Assembly: GCA_963792175.1 (NCBI GenBank)
Contig: CAWBVG010000046.1
Location: 1-64,000 of the forward strand
Source of the DNA: CAWBVG01 sp963792175
GTDB taxonomy: Bacteria > Acidobacteriota > Vicinamibacteria > Vicinamibacterales > CAVVIG01
Reading direction: 5' to 3'
Length of the DNA stretch: 64,000 bases
Part shown: positions 34,613 through 43,564 of the stretch, piece by piece
Position numbering within the stretch: the first letter of the stretch is position 1
Layout: the number at the start of each line of letters is the position of its first letter
The notes under the pieces: generated by a model
The model's database searches: none
Told to the model about the DNA's origin: nothing
The model's input: only the letters and a program-made list of their open reading frames with translations
Made by a program: the position numbers and the translations under genes

Positions 34613-35902
34613 TCAGGTGGAGAGGATCGCCCGCACAGCGTCCGCGAGCGCGCGGGCGCTGCCGACGGCGAGCGGCGTCCCGGCGGTCTCGTACTTGTCG
34701 CCGTCGTAGGCGTCGTCGGTCATCACGTACCGCACGTCGTCGTTTGCGTATCCGGCGAGCAGGAGCGGCGCGGGCCCGGCGGCCTCGCGCAGCTCGAGGC
34801 CGATCTCGACGAAGACCTCGCCGGGGATGCCGACGATGCGGGCGCCCCCGATCTCGAGCAGCTGCACCTCGGACTCGAGCTCGCCGCCGTCAAGCATGGC
34901 CTGCCGGTAGCCCTCGTGGGTGAAGTTCATGAAGTCGAGGTACTCGGTCATCGCCTGCCGCTCCTTCAGCGGGAGGCGCGCCGGTCCGAGCCGTCCCGCG
35001 GGGGCGGCCGGCTCGAGCGGCAGCGCTCGCTCGGCGGCCTCGACTGCGGCCCCGGCGACCGTACGGCCGAGTCGGCTCGCATCGCCGAAGCCGCCCCAGT
35101 AGACCGGGTAGTTCTCGGCGGTCTGCGGGATGTAGATGTTCTGCCGCGTCTCGTACGGGAAACGCGCCGGATTGATGTTCCCCGCGGCGCCGTTCAGGTA
35201 GACGGCGGTCGCTCCCGGGTAGACGGCCGCGAGCGTGGCGCGCAGAGGGGCGATCCAGTCGGCCGAGATCAGGAAGTTCGAGTAGTCGAGGGTCACCGGG
35301 TGGCAGGCGAAGCCCACGACGAGCCCGACCACCTCGCCCGTGCCGGCGGCTGTCGCCCGGAGCACCGAGACCCGCGGGTCGATCCGGCCGTTCGTCTCGT
35401 CTCGCCTGTTGACGCTCACGTGGCCGAGGTTGGCCTCGCCGAAGGAGAGCTCGGCGGGCTCGAGCCGGTCGAGTGCCCGCTCGGCGGCCGAGACGGCACC
35501 CGCGAGCGTCGCGGGCCACGGCGCCGCCGAGAGGTCGCCCTCCCACCAGGCGAACAGGTCGGGGCCGGAATGAGTATGCGAGACGCCGACGAGGACGTTC
35601 TCAGGCGGGACCGAGCGCGCTGCAAGCGCGTCGCGCAGCGCGCCGGTGAACTCACGAGTGACGACAATGGCGTCGATCCCGACGACGACGGCCGCGACGC
35701 CGTCGGCCTCGATCGCGCAGGCGGTCGCGAGCAACGGGTCGTGCACGCCTTCGCTCACCTGCTTGCGCCGGCCGACGTACCCGCGAATCGCCGCCGGTGT
35801 CCAGGGAAGGTCGGTGCGGATGTCGGGGTAGCCGGCGAGCGGCGTGCCGACCGGAGGTGTCACCACCGAGGTCGCGAAGCCAACCTTGAAGGATAAGCCC
35901 AT
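34613..35902 (-). CDS. Neutral/alkaline ceramidase N-terminal-domain amidase-like protein
   Basis: A 429-residue protein of the neutral/alkaline non-lysosomal ceramidase family. The zinc-ligand motif VSHTHSGPD (about residue 107), FACHPVTLD and YLNGAAGNINP are all present. It is much shorter than true ceramidases (about 650 residues or more) because the C-terminal domain is missing, as in many bacterial relatives of unknown substrate, and no signal peptide is visible, so it acts in the cytoplasm. The family cleaves N-acyl amide bonds. An AAAACGTTTT operator core lies 23 bases upstream of its start. Confidence 0.82.
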   Translation of the reverse strand: MGLSFKVGFATSVVTPPVGTPLAGYPDIRTDLPWTPAAIRGYVGRRKQVSEGVHDPLLATACAIEADGVAAVVVGIDAIVVTREFTGALRDALAARSVPPENVLVGVSHTHSGPDLFAWWEGDLSAAPWPATLAGAVSAAERALDRLEPAELSFGEANLGHVSVNRRDETNGRIDPRVSVLRATAAGTGEVVGLVVGFACHPVTLDYSNFLISADWIAPLRATLAAVYPGATAVYLNGAAGNINPARFPYETRQNIYIPQTAENYPVYWGGFGDASRLGRTVAGAAVEAAERALPLEPAAPAGRLGPARLPLKERQAMTEYLDFMNFTHEGYRQAMLDGGELESEVQLLEIGGARIVGIPGEVFVEIGLELREAAGPAPLLLAGYANDDVRYVMTDDAYDGDKYETAGTPLAVGSARALADAVRAILST

Positions 35903-35924
35903 GGATCGTGGAAAAACAGCAAGG

Positions 35925-35934
35925 AAAACGTTTT
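35925..35934. promoter_or_regulatory. LacI-type operator O2, upstream of the ceramidase-like operon
   Basis: The core AAAACGTTTT is embedded in GGAAAACGTTTTTTCGG. It falls between the P450 stop (35966) and the start of the ceramidase-like gene (35902), where a repressor would block transcription of the latter. It shares its ten-base core with O1 and O3. Confidence 0.65.
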
Positions 35935-35965
35935 TTCGGACGCTATCTGGGTCACCGACCGGCTG

Positions 35966-37198
35966 TCAAGCATCGACCTTTCGACCGCCCTGCGGGCCCG
36001 TCGCGATCACGAGGCGCGAGAGGCTCCGCTCGGTCACGTCGTGAAACCGCTCTGCCTCGACGACCTCGTACTCCGGGAATCGCTCGGCGAGCGCCCGCAG
36101 CGCGATGCGCCCCTCGAGCCGAGCGAGCGGTGCCCCGATGCAGTGGTGGATCCCTTCGCCGAAAGCGAGGTGGCGCCGGATCCGCCGGCCGAGATCGAGC
36201 CGGTCGGGGTCGGGAAAGGCACGGGGGTCGCGGTTGGCGGCGCCGATCAGGAGCAGCACGCGCGAGCCGGGCGGGATCATGGTCCCGTGCAGCTCGACCT
36301 CGCGGGTCGTCACCCGTCCCATGTTCTGCACGGGCGACTCGAAGCGGAGCAGCTCCTCGACCGGACGGTCGCCGAGACCGGGGTCGGCGGCGAGCCGGGT
36401 CCGCTCTGCCGGGTTGCGCGCAAGCACGAGCGTGCCGTTTCCGACGAGCGCGGCCGTGGTGCTGTTGCCGGCGATGAAGAGCAGGAAGCAGTGCCCGACG
36501 AGCTCCTCCTCGGTCATCGGCTCGCCCTCGATGCGCCCGCGCAGCAGCACCGAGACGAGGTCGCCTGCCACGCAGCCCGCTCGCCGGCGCTCGGCGATCT
36601 GTTCCTCGAAGTAGGTCCGCATCAGGGCAGCGGCCTCGCGGGCCGGACGGGGCGTGGAACGATCGTCCGGAACCCGCTCGAGGACGGCGTCGCTCCAGCC
36701 TTTCAACATCGGCGCATCCTCGGCAGGGAAGCCGAGCAGCTCGCAGATCACGAGCACGGGCAGCCGCCTGGCGAGTACGGCGACCACGTCGACCTCGTCA
36801 CCCGGCTCCACGGCGCCGAGGATCGAGTCGACGATACGGGCTACCGAGGGTTCGAGCCCGGCAAGGCTCTTCGGGCGGAACACGTGCTTGATGACGTCGC
36901 GCAGGGCGTCGTGGCGCGGCGGGTCGGTCGTCAGGAGCGAGGGGCCGGTGATCGCGAGCAACTCGTCGACCGTCACTCCGCCGCTGCTCGAGAAGGTCTG
37001 CCAGTCGCGGAACGCGGCCTGGACGTCGCCGAAGCGCGAGAGCGCGAAGAACTCCCGCTCCCTGTTGTGAAAGACGGGCGCGTGCTCGAGCAGCGCTGCG
37101 TACGAGGGGTACGGGTCGTCCTGAGTTGCGCCCGCGAACGGGTCGTACAGCAACTCATGCGGCGCTTCTGGGCGGCTGTAGCTTGACAGTCCGGACAC
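35966..37198 (-). CDS. Cytochrome P450
   Basis: A soluble bacterial P450 of about 410 residues. The I-helix oxygen-activation motif reads FIAGNSTTAAL, the K-helix ExxR is EELLR, and the heme-thiolate loop is FGEGIHHCIGAPLAR with the cysteine ligand. All essential residues are present. The proposed GTG start at 37198 avoids running the gene through the operator at 37223; a longer frame to 37279 is open but begins in non-P450-like sequence. No ferredoxin or reductase gene is adjacent. Divergent from the E1alpha gene with the operator between them. Confidence 0.88.
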   Translation of the reverse strand: MSGLSSYSRPEAPHELLYDPFAGATQDDPYPSYAALLEHAPVFHNREREFFALSRFGDVQAAFRDWQTFSSSGGVTVDELLAITGPSLLTTDPPRHDALRDVIKHVFRPKSLAGLEPSVARIVDSILGAVEPGDEVDVVAVLARRLPVLVICELLGFPAEDAPMLKGWSDAVLERVPDDRSTPRPAREAAALMRTYFEEQIAERRRAGCVAGDLVSVLLRGRIEGEPMTEEELVGHCFLLFIAGNSTTAALVGNGTLVLARNPAERTRLAADPGLGDRPVEELLRFESPVQNMGRVTTREVELHGTMIPPGSRVLLLIGAANRDPRAFPDPDRLDLGRRIRRHLAFGEGIHHCIGAPLARLEGRIALRALAERFPEYEVVEAERFHDVTERSLSRLVIATGPQGGRKVDA

Positions 37199-37222
37199 CG
37201 GAAGCGGAGAATAGCCCCAGGA

Positions 37223-37232
37223 AAAACGTTTT
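37223..37232. promoter_or_regulatory. LacI-type operator O3 between the P450 and E1alpha genes
   Basis: AAAACGTTTT, within GGAAAAACGTTTTAC, sits in the short divergent space between the P450 start and the E1alpha start, so one repressor could control both directions. It has the same core as O1 (31924) and O2 (35925). Confidence 0.65.
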
Positions 37233-37244
37233 ACAAGGTTCGTT

Positions 37245-38171
37245 CTGGATCTCGCTGACACATACACGGCACTTGCCACGATTCGCCGGTTCGAGGAGAG
37301 GCTCCTCGAGCTGAAGGCCGACGGGCTGATCCAGGGGTCGATGCACCTCTGCTGCGGTCAGGAGGCTATCCCGGTCGGGGCCTGCCGCGTGCTCGAGGAG
37401 CGCGACGCGCTCACCGTCACCTACCGCGGGCACGGCTGGGTACTCGCGCGGGGCGTCCCCGCCGCGCACCTGCTCGCCGAGCTGATGGGGCGGCGCTCGC
37501 CGCTCTGCGGCGGCCGGGGCGGCTCCGCCTACCTCTCCTCCGCGGCACACGGCCTGCTCGGCGAGAACTCGATCGTCGGCGCCGGAGTCCCGATCGCGGC
37601 GGGCGCCGCGCTTGCCGCGAAGCACACGGGCGACGGCTCGATCAGCCTCGTCTCGATCGGCGACGGCGCGATGAACCAGGGGGGCGTCCACGAGGCGCTG
37701 AACTTCGCCGCGGTCTACCGACTGCCGCTTGTAGTCGTCGTCGAGAACAACGTCTACTCCGAGCTGACGCCGATCTCGGCGATGATCGGCACCGAGACGC
37801 TCTTCGAGCGGGCCGCCGCCTACGGGATGCCCGGCGACCGCGTCGACGGCAACGACGTCGAGGCGGTGGAGGCCGTCTGCGCCCGGGCGGTCGCCCACGC
37901 GCGGGACGGCGGGGGCCCCTACCTGCTCGAGGCGATGACCGAGCGCCTCGTCGGCCACTATGACCTCGATCCCCAGCACTACCGGCCCAAGGGCGAGGTC
38001 GAGCGCGCACTCGAGCACGAGCCGCTCGCCCGGGTCCGGCGGCAGCTCGGCAACGAGGAGGCCGATGCGCTCGAGCGCGAGGTCGAGCGCCGGCTGGACG
38101 CCTCGCTCGAGGAGGCGATGCGCTTCCCGCTCCCCGATCCGGAGACAGTGTTCGAGGAGCTCTATGCTTGA
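37245..38171 (+). CDS. Thiamine-dependent 2-oxo acid dehydrogenase E1 component, alpha subunit
   Basis: An approximately 308-residue E1alpha of the pyruvate/acetoin/branched-chain dehydrogenase type. The thiamine diphosphate motif is GDGAMNQGGVHEALNF ... ENN, and the N-terminal ATIRRFEERLLELKADGLIQ is the conserved first helix. The first ATG (37341) lies after that helix, so translation must begin earlier. No ATG, GTG or TTG is available in frame, and the CTG at 37245, six bases behind AAGG, is the best candidate. E1beta follows with an 8-base overlap. There is no E2 or E3 gene in the window, so the complex either borrows them or works as a free decarboxylase/transketolase-like enzyme. Confidence 0.85.
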   Translation: MDLADTYTALATIRRFEERLLELKADGLIQGSMHLCCGQEAIPVGACRVLEERDALTVTYRGHGWVLARGVPAAHLLAELMGRRSPLCGGRGGSAYLSSAAHGLLGENSIVGAGVPIAAGAALAAKHTGDGSISLVSIGDGAMNQGGVHEALNFAAVYRLPLVVVVENNVYSELTPISAMIGTETLFERAAAYGMPGDRVDGNDVEAVEAVCARAVAHARDGGGPYLLEAMTERLVGHYDLDPQHYRPKGEVERALEHEPLARVRRQLGNEEADALEREVERRLDASLEEAMRFPLPDPETVFEELYA

Positions 38172-39186
38172 CGTCTCCGACCAGGACGCCCGGGTCGAAG
38201 CGGCGGTCGAGCGCCGTGAGCTGACCTATATCCAGGCGGTGACCGAGGCGCAGCGCTGGGCACTCGAGACCTACCCGGAGGCAATCGTCTTCGGCGAGGA
38301 CGTGGGCCTGCCCGGCGGGCCCTACGGATCGACGAAGGGGCTGCAGCGCGAGTTCGGCAGCCGCGTGTTCGACACCCCGATCTCCGAGACCGCGATGATC
38401 GGCGCCGCTGTCGGCGCGGCGATGCGCGGCCTCCGCCCGATCGTCGAGATCATGTTCGCCGACTTCTTCCTGGTCGCCTTCGACCAGGTCGTCAACCAGG
38501 CCGCGAACGTGCGCTATGTCTCCGAGGGCCGGTACACGGCGCCGCTCACCCTCCGCTCGCAGCAGGCCGCGACGGTGGGCGCGTGCGCCCAGCATTCGCA
38601 GTCGCTCGAGGCGTTCTTCGCACACACGCCCGGGCTCCGGTTGTGCCTGCCGGCGAGCCCGCGCGACGCCTACGAGCTCCTGCGTGCCGCGATCGCGTGC
38701 GACGACCCGACGATCGTGCTCGAGACGCGGGCGCTCTACCAGGCCAAGCAGGAGATCGTGCTCGGAGGGCCGCTCGAGCCGATCGGCCGCGCCCGCGTCG
38801 AGCGGGCCGGCACCGACGTTACCGTGGTCACCTGGTCGCGGCTCGTCGGCGAGGTACTCGCCGCGGCCGAGACGGTCGCGGGCGAGGGCATCGACACCGA
38901 GGTGATCGACCTGCGCTGGCTCTCGCCGCTCGACTTCGACGCCGTCGCGCGATCGGTCGCGAAGACGACCAGGATCGTCGTCGCGCACGAGGCAAACCTG
39001 ACAGGCGGCTTCGGGGCGGAGATCGCGGCCCGGGTCGCGGCGAGCTGCTTCTGGGATCTCGACGCGCCGATCGAGCGGGTGGCCCTGCCCGACCTGCGGA
39101 TGCCCGCTGCGCCGATCCTCCACCAGGCGGTGTTCCCAGGCGCCGAGAAGATCGCGGCTGCGATCAGGCACGTTGCCGAGCGATGA
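38164..39186 (+). CDS. Thiamine-dependent 2-oxo acid dehydrogenase E1 component, beta subunit
   Basis: A 340-residue E1beta. Conserved features are FGEDVGLPGGPYGSTKGL, DTPISETAMIGAAVGAA, IMFADFF and the C-terminal domain with TWSRLVGEVLAAAE and HEANLTGGFGAEIAA. About 20 extra residues precede the usual start (ELTYIQAVTEAQRWALE). The ATG at 38164 lies within the end of E1alpha. With E1alpha it forms the heterotetramer that decarboxylates a 2-oxo acid or cleaves an acetoin-like substrate. It overlaps the M20 gene (ATGA). Confidence 0.9.
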   Translation: MLDVSDQDARVEAAVERRELTYIQAVTEAQRWALETYPEAIVFGEDVGLPGGPYGSTKGLQREFGSRVFDTPISETAMIGAAVGAAMRGLRPIVEIMFADFFLVAFDQVVNQAANVRYVSEGRYTAPLTLRSQQAATVGACAQHSQSLEAFFAHTPGLRLCLPASPRDAYELLRAAIACDDPTIVLETRALYQAKQEIVLGGPLEPIGRARVERAGTDVTVVTWSRLVGEVLAAAETVAGEGIDTEVIDLRWLSPLDFDAVARSVAKTTRIVVAHEANLTGGFGAEIAARVAASCFWDLDAPIERVALPDLRMPAAPILHQAVFPGAEKIAAAIRHVAER

Positions 39187-40244
39187 GCGCGCTCGCACCC
39201 CCCGCGGGCCTCGTCGACGAGATCGCGGAGATCACCCGGGTCGCCGCGCCGACCTTCGCCGAGGAGGCTCGGATCGAGTGGATCGAACGGCGCCTCGGCT
39301 CGAGCGCCGGGTCGCTTCGCCGGGACGCCGCCGGCAACCTGCTCTGGACGTGGGGCGAGGGGACGCCGAGGCTGCTCCTGACCGCGCACGTCGACACGGT
39401 TTTCCCGGCTGGTATCCCGCTCGACGTGCGGCTCGACGGCGACCACCTGGTCGGGCCCGGCGTCGGTGACAACGCCGCGGCGATCGCGACGGCAATCCAC
39501 GTCGTCTCGAAGCTGCTCGAGACACGGGACCTGGCGCCCGGCGCCGTCGTGTTCACGATCGCCGAGGAGGGGCTCGGCAACCTGCGCGGCGCGCACGCGG
39601 CCTGCGAGGCGCTTCGTCCCGAAGCGGTGATCGCGCTCGAAGGCCACGGTCTCGACGCCGTCGTCGTCGACGCCGTCGGCAGCGTTCGCGCCCGCGTCGC
39701 GGTGCGCGGCCCCGGCGGTCATTCGTGGTCCGACCGGGGCAGCCCGAGCGCGATCCACATTTTGCTCGAGACGGCCGGCGAGCTGCTCGCGCAGAGCACC
39801 CCCGAGACGCCGGTGAACATCGGCGTGATCGCCGGCGGCCGCTCGATCAACTCGATCGCCGAGGAGGCCCACCTGATGCTCGAGATGCGCGCAACCGAGG
39901 AGGAGCCGCTCGAGCGGTTCGTCGCCCTGCTCGAGTCGAAGCGTCACAACTCCGGCATCTCGGTCTCGGTCGAGGCGGTCGGGCGCCGCCGGGCGGGCCG
40001 GCTGCCCCGCGACTCCGCGCTGCTCGCCGCCGTCCGTCACGTCCGGGACGAGATCGGCCTTCCCGACCGGCTGGAGTCGGGTTCGACCGACGCGAACGCG
40101 GCGCTCGCGCTCGGGATCCCCGCCGTCTCGCTCGGGGTCTCCCGCGGCGCGGGGATGCACACCCTCGCCGAGCGCATCGACACGACCTCGCTCGCGCTCG
40201 GCGCCGCACAGGTCGAGGGCATCCTGCTCCGGATGCTGGGCTGA
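39183..40244 (+). CDS. M20-family metallopeptidase / amidohydrolase
   Basis: A 353-residue M20 dizinc hydrolase. Metal ligands are apparent in LTAHVDTVF (His, Asp), GVGDNAAAI (bridging Asp), the catalytic Glu pair in TIAEEGLGN, IALEGHG and the final GMHTLAERID histidine. The lid/dimerisation domain is inserted around residues 165-275 (VRGPGGHSW to VSVEAVG). It has no signal peptide. The family hydrolyses dipeptides, carbamoyl-amino acids or acyl-amino acids. It is coupled to E1beta, so it belongs to the LacI-controlled plus-strand operon. Confidence 0.9.
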   Translation: MSALAPPAGLVDEIAEITRVAAPTFAEEARIEWIERRLGSSAGSLRRDAAGNLLWTWGEGTPRLLLTAHVDTVFPAGIPLDVRLDGDHLVGPGVGDNAAAIATAIHVVSKLLETRDLAPGAVVFTIAEEGLGNLRGAHAACEALRPEAVIALEGHGLDAVVVDAVGSVRARVAVRGPGGHSWSDRGSPSAIHILLETAGELLAQSTPETPVNIGVIAGGRSINSIAEEAHLMLEMRATEEEPLERFVALLESKRHNSGISVSVEAVGRRRAGRLPRDSALLAAVRHVRDEIGLPDRLESGSTDANAALALGIPAVSLGVSRGAGMHTLAERIDTTSLALGAAQVEGILLRMLG

Positions 40245-40272
40245 GAGACGTCTCCGGGAAGGAGTCTACGCG

Positions 40273-41377
40273 ATGGGGTCTGAGGATTCGGTGACAGGTG
40301 AGCTCGTCCAGACCGTGCTCGGGTCTGTGGCGGCTGACGAACTCGGTGTCACGATGGCGCACGAGCACCTCTTCGTCGACGCGACCGTGAACTGGGTCCC
40401 GCCCCGCGAGCCGAGCCGGCGTGAGGTGGCTGAAGGCCCGGTGACGATGGAACGGCTCGGGCAGCTACGGCGGAACCCGGCGGCGAGCCGGGACAACTGC
40501 ATCCTCGGCGACGTCGGGACTGCGATCGCGGAGGTGACGGACTATCGGAATCTCGGCGGCAGGACGATCCTCGACGTCTCGAACGACGACATCGGGCGCG
40601 ACGCCGCGGCGCTTGCCTACGTCTCACGCGCGACCGGCGTCCACGTTGTCGCGGGCTGCGGCCACTACATCCATCGCGCCCATCCGCCGGAGCTCGAGCG
40701 CGAGCCGGTGGAGTCGCTCGCCGAGCGGCTCATCGGTGAGATCACGGACGGCATCGGCAGGACGGGGGTGCGCGCCGGCATCATCGGTGAGATCGGCACG
40801 TCCGAGCCGCTGCATCCGCGCGAGGCCAAGGTACTTCGCGCCGCCGCCCAGCGCCCAGCGAGAGACGGGCGTCGCGATCACGCTGCACGTGACGAACATG
40901 AACGGCCATGACGTCCTTGACGTGCTCGAGGAGGCCGGGGCCGACCTGGCGCGTGTTGTCGTGGGTCACCAGGACTCGCTACTCGCACAGGGAGATCTCC
41001 GGCTCGAGGGGGTCATCGAGCACCTTGTCTCGCTGGCGGTGCGGGGCAGCTACGTCCAGTTCGACACCGTCGGGAAGGAGTATTCGTTCCCGGCGCTCGC
41101 GGACTACAGCAACACGTTCTGGTTCCCCTCCGACCGGGTCCGCGCGCAGGCTCTGAAGGCGCTCGTGGACGCAGGCATCGGGGATCTGCTGCTGCTCTCG
41201 CAGGACGTGTGCAGCAAGGTCGATCTGCTGCGTTACGGCGGCTTCGGCTACGGCCACATCCTGCGGACGTTCGCCCGCGACGTCGAGGAGGCCGGTGTGG
41301 CGGCCGAGGATGTCCGGCGGATGCTCGTGGACAACCCGCGGCGTATGCTGGCACGTCGTACGACCAGTTCGGGTTAG
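40273..41377 (+). pseudogene. Phosphotriesterase-family metal hydrolase, interrupted by a 7-bp tandem duplication
   Basis: A phosphotriesterase-related (PTE/lactonase-like) TIM-barrel hydrolase of about 365 residues. The first part has MAHEHLFVDA (HxH metal site), VVAGCGHYIHRA and GIIGEIGTSE, in which Glu likely replaces the carboxylated Lys of true PTE. The second part, in another frame, has TLHVTNMNGHDV, VVVGHQDSL and LLLSQDVCSK (metal Asp). The frame changes where GCCCAGC is tandemly repeated (40846-40859); removing one copy restores AAAQRETGVAITLHV. As written, the protein would stop at 40911, losing half the active site. It follows M20 by 28 bases with GGAAGGAG as ribosome site. Confidence 0.82.
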
Positions 41378-41549
41378 GACCGCGAGCCCTTCGCACGGAA
41401 CCCCGGCTGCCCCGACGCCTTGGTCCGGTGTCCGGTCTTACGAGGCGGTGAATCGCCCCGTGGCTCGCGGGTCGATGACCCGCTTGCCGGAGTAAGGTCT
41501 CGCTTACGGGAGTATGGTCAGCCCCGGCACCGGGGGAAGGGAGGTCTTC

Positions 41550-43283
41550 ATGTTTCGTGGCAGGATCCGCAGGGCCGTTCTTGGCTCGGTGGCGACCGCC
41601 GCCGTGCTCTGCGTGGCGACGGGCTCCGCCGGCTCCGCCGCCAAGAAGCCGTATCCAGGGCTGGCCGTGCTGGCCAAGGTGAACCACATCGTGGTCATCT
41701 ACGAGGAGAACCACAGCTTCGACAACCTCTACGGAGGGTGGGAAGGGGTGAACGGGCTCGCAAACGTGAAGGTGAAGCAGGTGAACCAGTCGGGCGTTCC
41801 GTTCAACTGCCTGATGCAGCAGGACGTGAACCTGACGGCGCCGCCGCTCGCCGGCACGTGCACCGACTCGACCTCTGTGGTCACGCCGCTCACGAGTCAC
41901 TTCACGAACGGCTCGTTCACGATCGACAGCTTCATTCCCGCCGCCGCGACCACGTGCCCTGCGCCGGGCGTGTTTGCCGCGAACGGCGTCCTTGCCGGTC
42001 AGGGCGTTCCGGGCGGCTGCACCCGCGACATCGTGCACCGCTTCTACCAGGAGCAGTACCAGCTCGACAACGGGAAGATGGACCGGTACGTCACCGGAAG
42101 CGACGCGACCGGCCTGACCATGGGTGTCTATGACACCAAGGCGCTGCCGATCTACAAGTACCTCCATGCGGCCGGGCATCCAAAGTATGCGATCGAAGAC
42201 GACTTCTTTCAGGGCGCCTTCGGAGGGTCGTACCTGAACCATCAGTGGCTGATTTGCGCCTGCGCCCCGGTCTGGGTGGGCGCCCCGAACGACGGCGGCG
42301 CGAACGACCTGCACTCCGTGGTCGACGGGAACGGGATGCCGAACAACTATCCCCTCTACAACTCGCCGCTCGGCGGCAACGTCAGGGACCTCAACCTGAC
42401 CGCGTCCTGCAACCCGCCCGCCGGCAGGCCCGCCGCTCCGTCGCAGTTCGCCTGCGGCGACTACTCGGTCAACACGACCCAGCCGACCTACCAGCCGTTC
42501 GCGCCGGGAACCGCGTCGACCAGGCAGTTGCCGCCGGTGACGACGCCGACGATCGGCGACCGGCTCACCGCCGCAAACGTCGACTGGGCGTGGTACTCGG
42601 GCGGCTGGTCGAACGCGGACGGGGAGGTTGGAGCTCCCGGCTGGACGAACGGCAACGGGCCGACGTGCTCGGATCCCTACGCGCTCTCGACCGCCGTGTA
42701 CCCGAACTGTCCGGACGCTGACTTCCAGTTCCACCATCAGCCATTCGACTACTACGCCGACCTCGCGCCGGGCACGCCGGCCCGCAAGGCGCACCTCAGG
42801 GACGAGGTCGAGTTCGCGAACCTGGCGGCAGCCTCGAAGTCGTCGTGCAAGCTCAAGCCCGTCAGCTTCATCAAGCCGATCGGCGAGGAGAACGAGCATC
42901 CGGGCTACGCGAGCGAATCGGAGGGAAACAACCATCTCGTCGGTCTGCTGAAGGCGATCGAGGGCAGCGCGTGTGCGGCCGACACGATGGTGATCGTCAC
43001 CTATGACGAGTTCGGCGGCCAGGCCGACCACGTGGCGCCTCCGGGCACGGTCGGCGGCGTCCCGGGGCCGCACGACAAGTTCGGGCCGGGGACGCGGATC
43101 CCGGCGCTCGTGATCAGCCCCATGCTCGGCGCCGACTTTGCCGTCGACTCGGTCGAGCACGACACCACCTCGATCATCACCACGATCGAGAAGCGTTGGA
43201 ACCTGAAGCCGCTCGGGACGCGGGATGCGTCCATCTCGAGCCTCGCCACGGCCTTCATGGCCAAGGCCCCGAAGACCAGTTGA
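41550..43283 (+). CDS. Secreted phosphoesterase (phospholipase C / acid phosphatase AcpA-like family)
   Basis: A 577-residue exported enzyme of the phospholipase C/AcpA phosphoesterase superfamily. Signal peptide at residues 1-33 (FRGRIRRAVLGSVATAAVL, then alanine-rich). The metal motif IVVIYEENHSFDNLYGG (about residue 53), the EDDFFQGAFGGSYLNHQWL segment, and the C-terminal IVTYDEFGGQADHV plus GTRIPALVISP match the family. It probably cleaves phosphomonoesters or phospholipid head groups outside the cell. ATG 41550 is preceded by AAGGGAGG. The 172 bases upstream back to 41377 show no further gene; a strong terminator follows. Confidence 0.88.
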   Translation: MFRGRIRRAVLGSVATAAVLCVATGSAGSAAKKPYPGLAVLAKVNHIVVIYEENHSFDNLYGGWEGVNGLANVKVKQVNQSGVPFNCLMQQDVNLTAPPLAGTCTDSTSVVTPLTSHFTNGSFTIDSFIPAAATTCPAPGVFAANGVLAGQGVPGGCTRDIVHRFYQEQYQLDNGKMDRYVTGSDATGLTMGVYDTKALPIYKYLHAAGHPKYAIEDDFFQGAFGGSYLNHQWLICACAPVWVGAPNDGGANDLHSVVDGNGMPNNYPLYNSPLGGNVRDLNLTASCNPPAGRPAAPSQFACGDYSVNTTQPTYQPFAPGTASTRQLPPVTTPTIGDRLTAANVDWAWYSGGWSNADGEVGAPGWTNGNGPTCSDPYALSTAVYPNCPDADFQFHHQPFDYYADLAPGTPARKAHLRDEVEFANLAAASKSSCKLKPVSFIKPIGEENEHPGYASESEGNNHLVGLLKAIEGSACAADTMVIVTYDEFGGQADHVAPPGTVGGVPGPHDKFGPGTRIPALVISPMLGADFAVDSVEHDTTSIITTIEKRWNLKPLGTRDASISSLATAFMAKAPKTS

Positions 43284-43293
43284 GCCGTTTCGC

Positions 43294-43330
43294 GGCCCGG
43301 GGGCGGCGCGTCACGCGCCGCCCCCGGGCC
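43294..43330 (+). terminator. Terminator hairpin after the secreted phosphoesterase
   Basis: A 17-base perfect GC stem (43294-43310 with 43314-43330) closes a TCA loop, ten bases after the stop codon. There is no marked T-run, as is common in GC-rich actinobacteria. The following 234 bases to the kinase start show no gene. Confidence 0.8.
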
Positions 43331-43564
43331 GGACGCCTGGCCGCCACTACCGGGTGCAGCCGATCCAAGCCACGGAGCGGGGGTCCCACGGTCCACTGAT
43401 CGCATTGAGAGAGGAGGGAGCGAGTCCCACCCGCCGTTTGTTGCAGTGTTGGGCGCCCGGCATCAATTGAAACCCCTCAGCGCCCGACCATGCCGCTCGG
43501 GCCGCGCGAGTCGAAGCCGCGAGGTTGAGATGCGGCTCGACCTCTGGGAAGATCGCGGCGAGCG

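Noticed and set aside
37341..38171. E1alpha starting at the first ATG (37341)
   Set aside because: This would remove the conserved first helix, which is clearly encoded just upstream in the same frame.
43331..43564. Possible tRNA or small RNA in the gap before the kinase gene
   Set aside because: No cloverleaf, T-loop consensus (GGTTCGAATCC-like) or strong structure could be found; the stretch appears to hold only the kinase promoter region.
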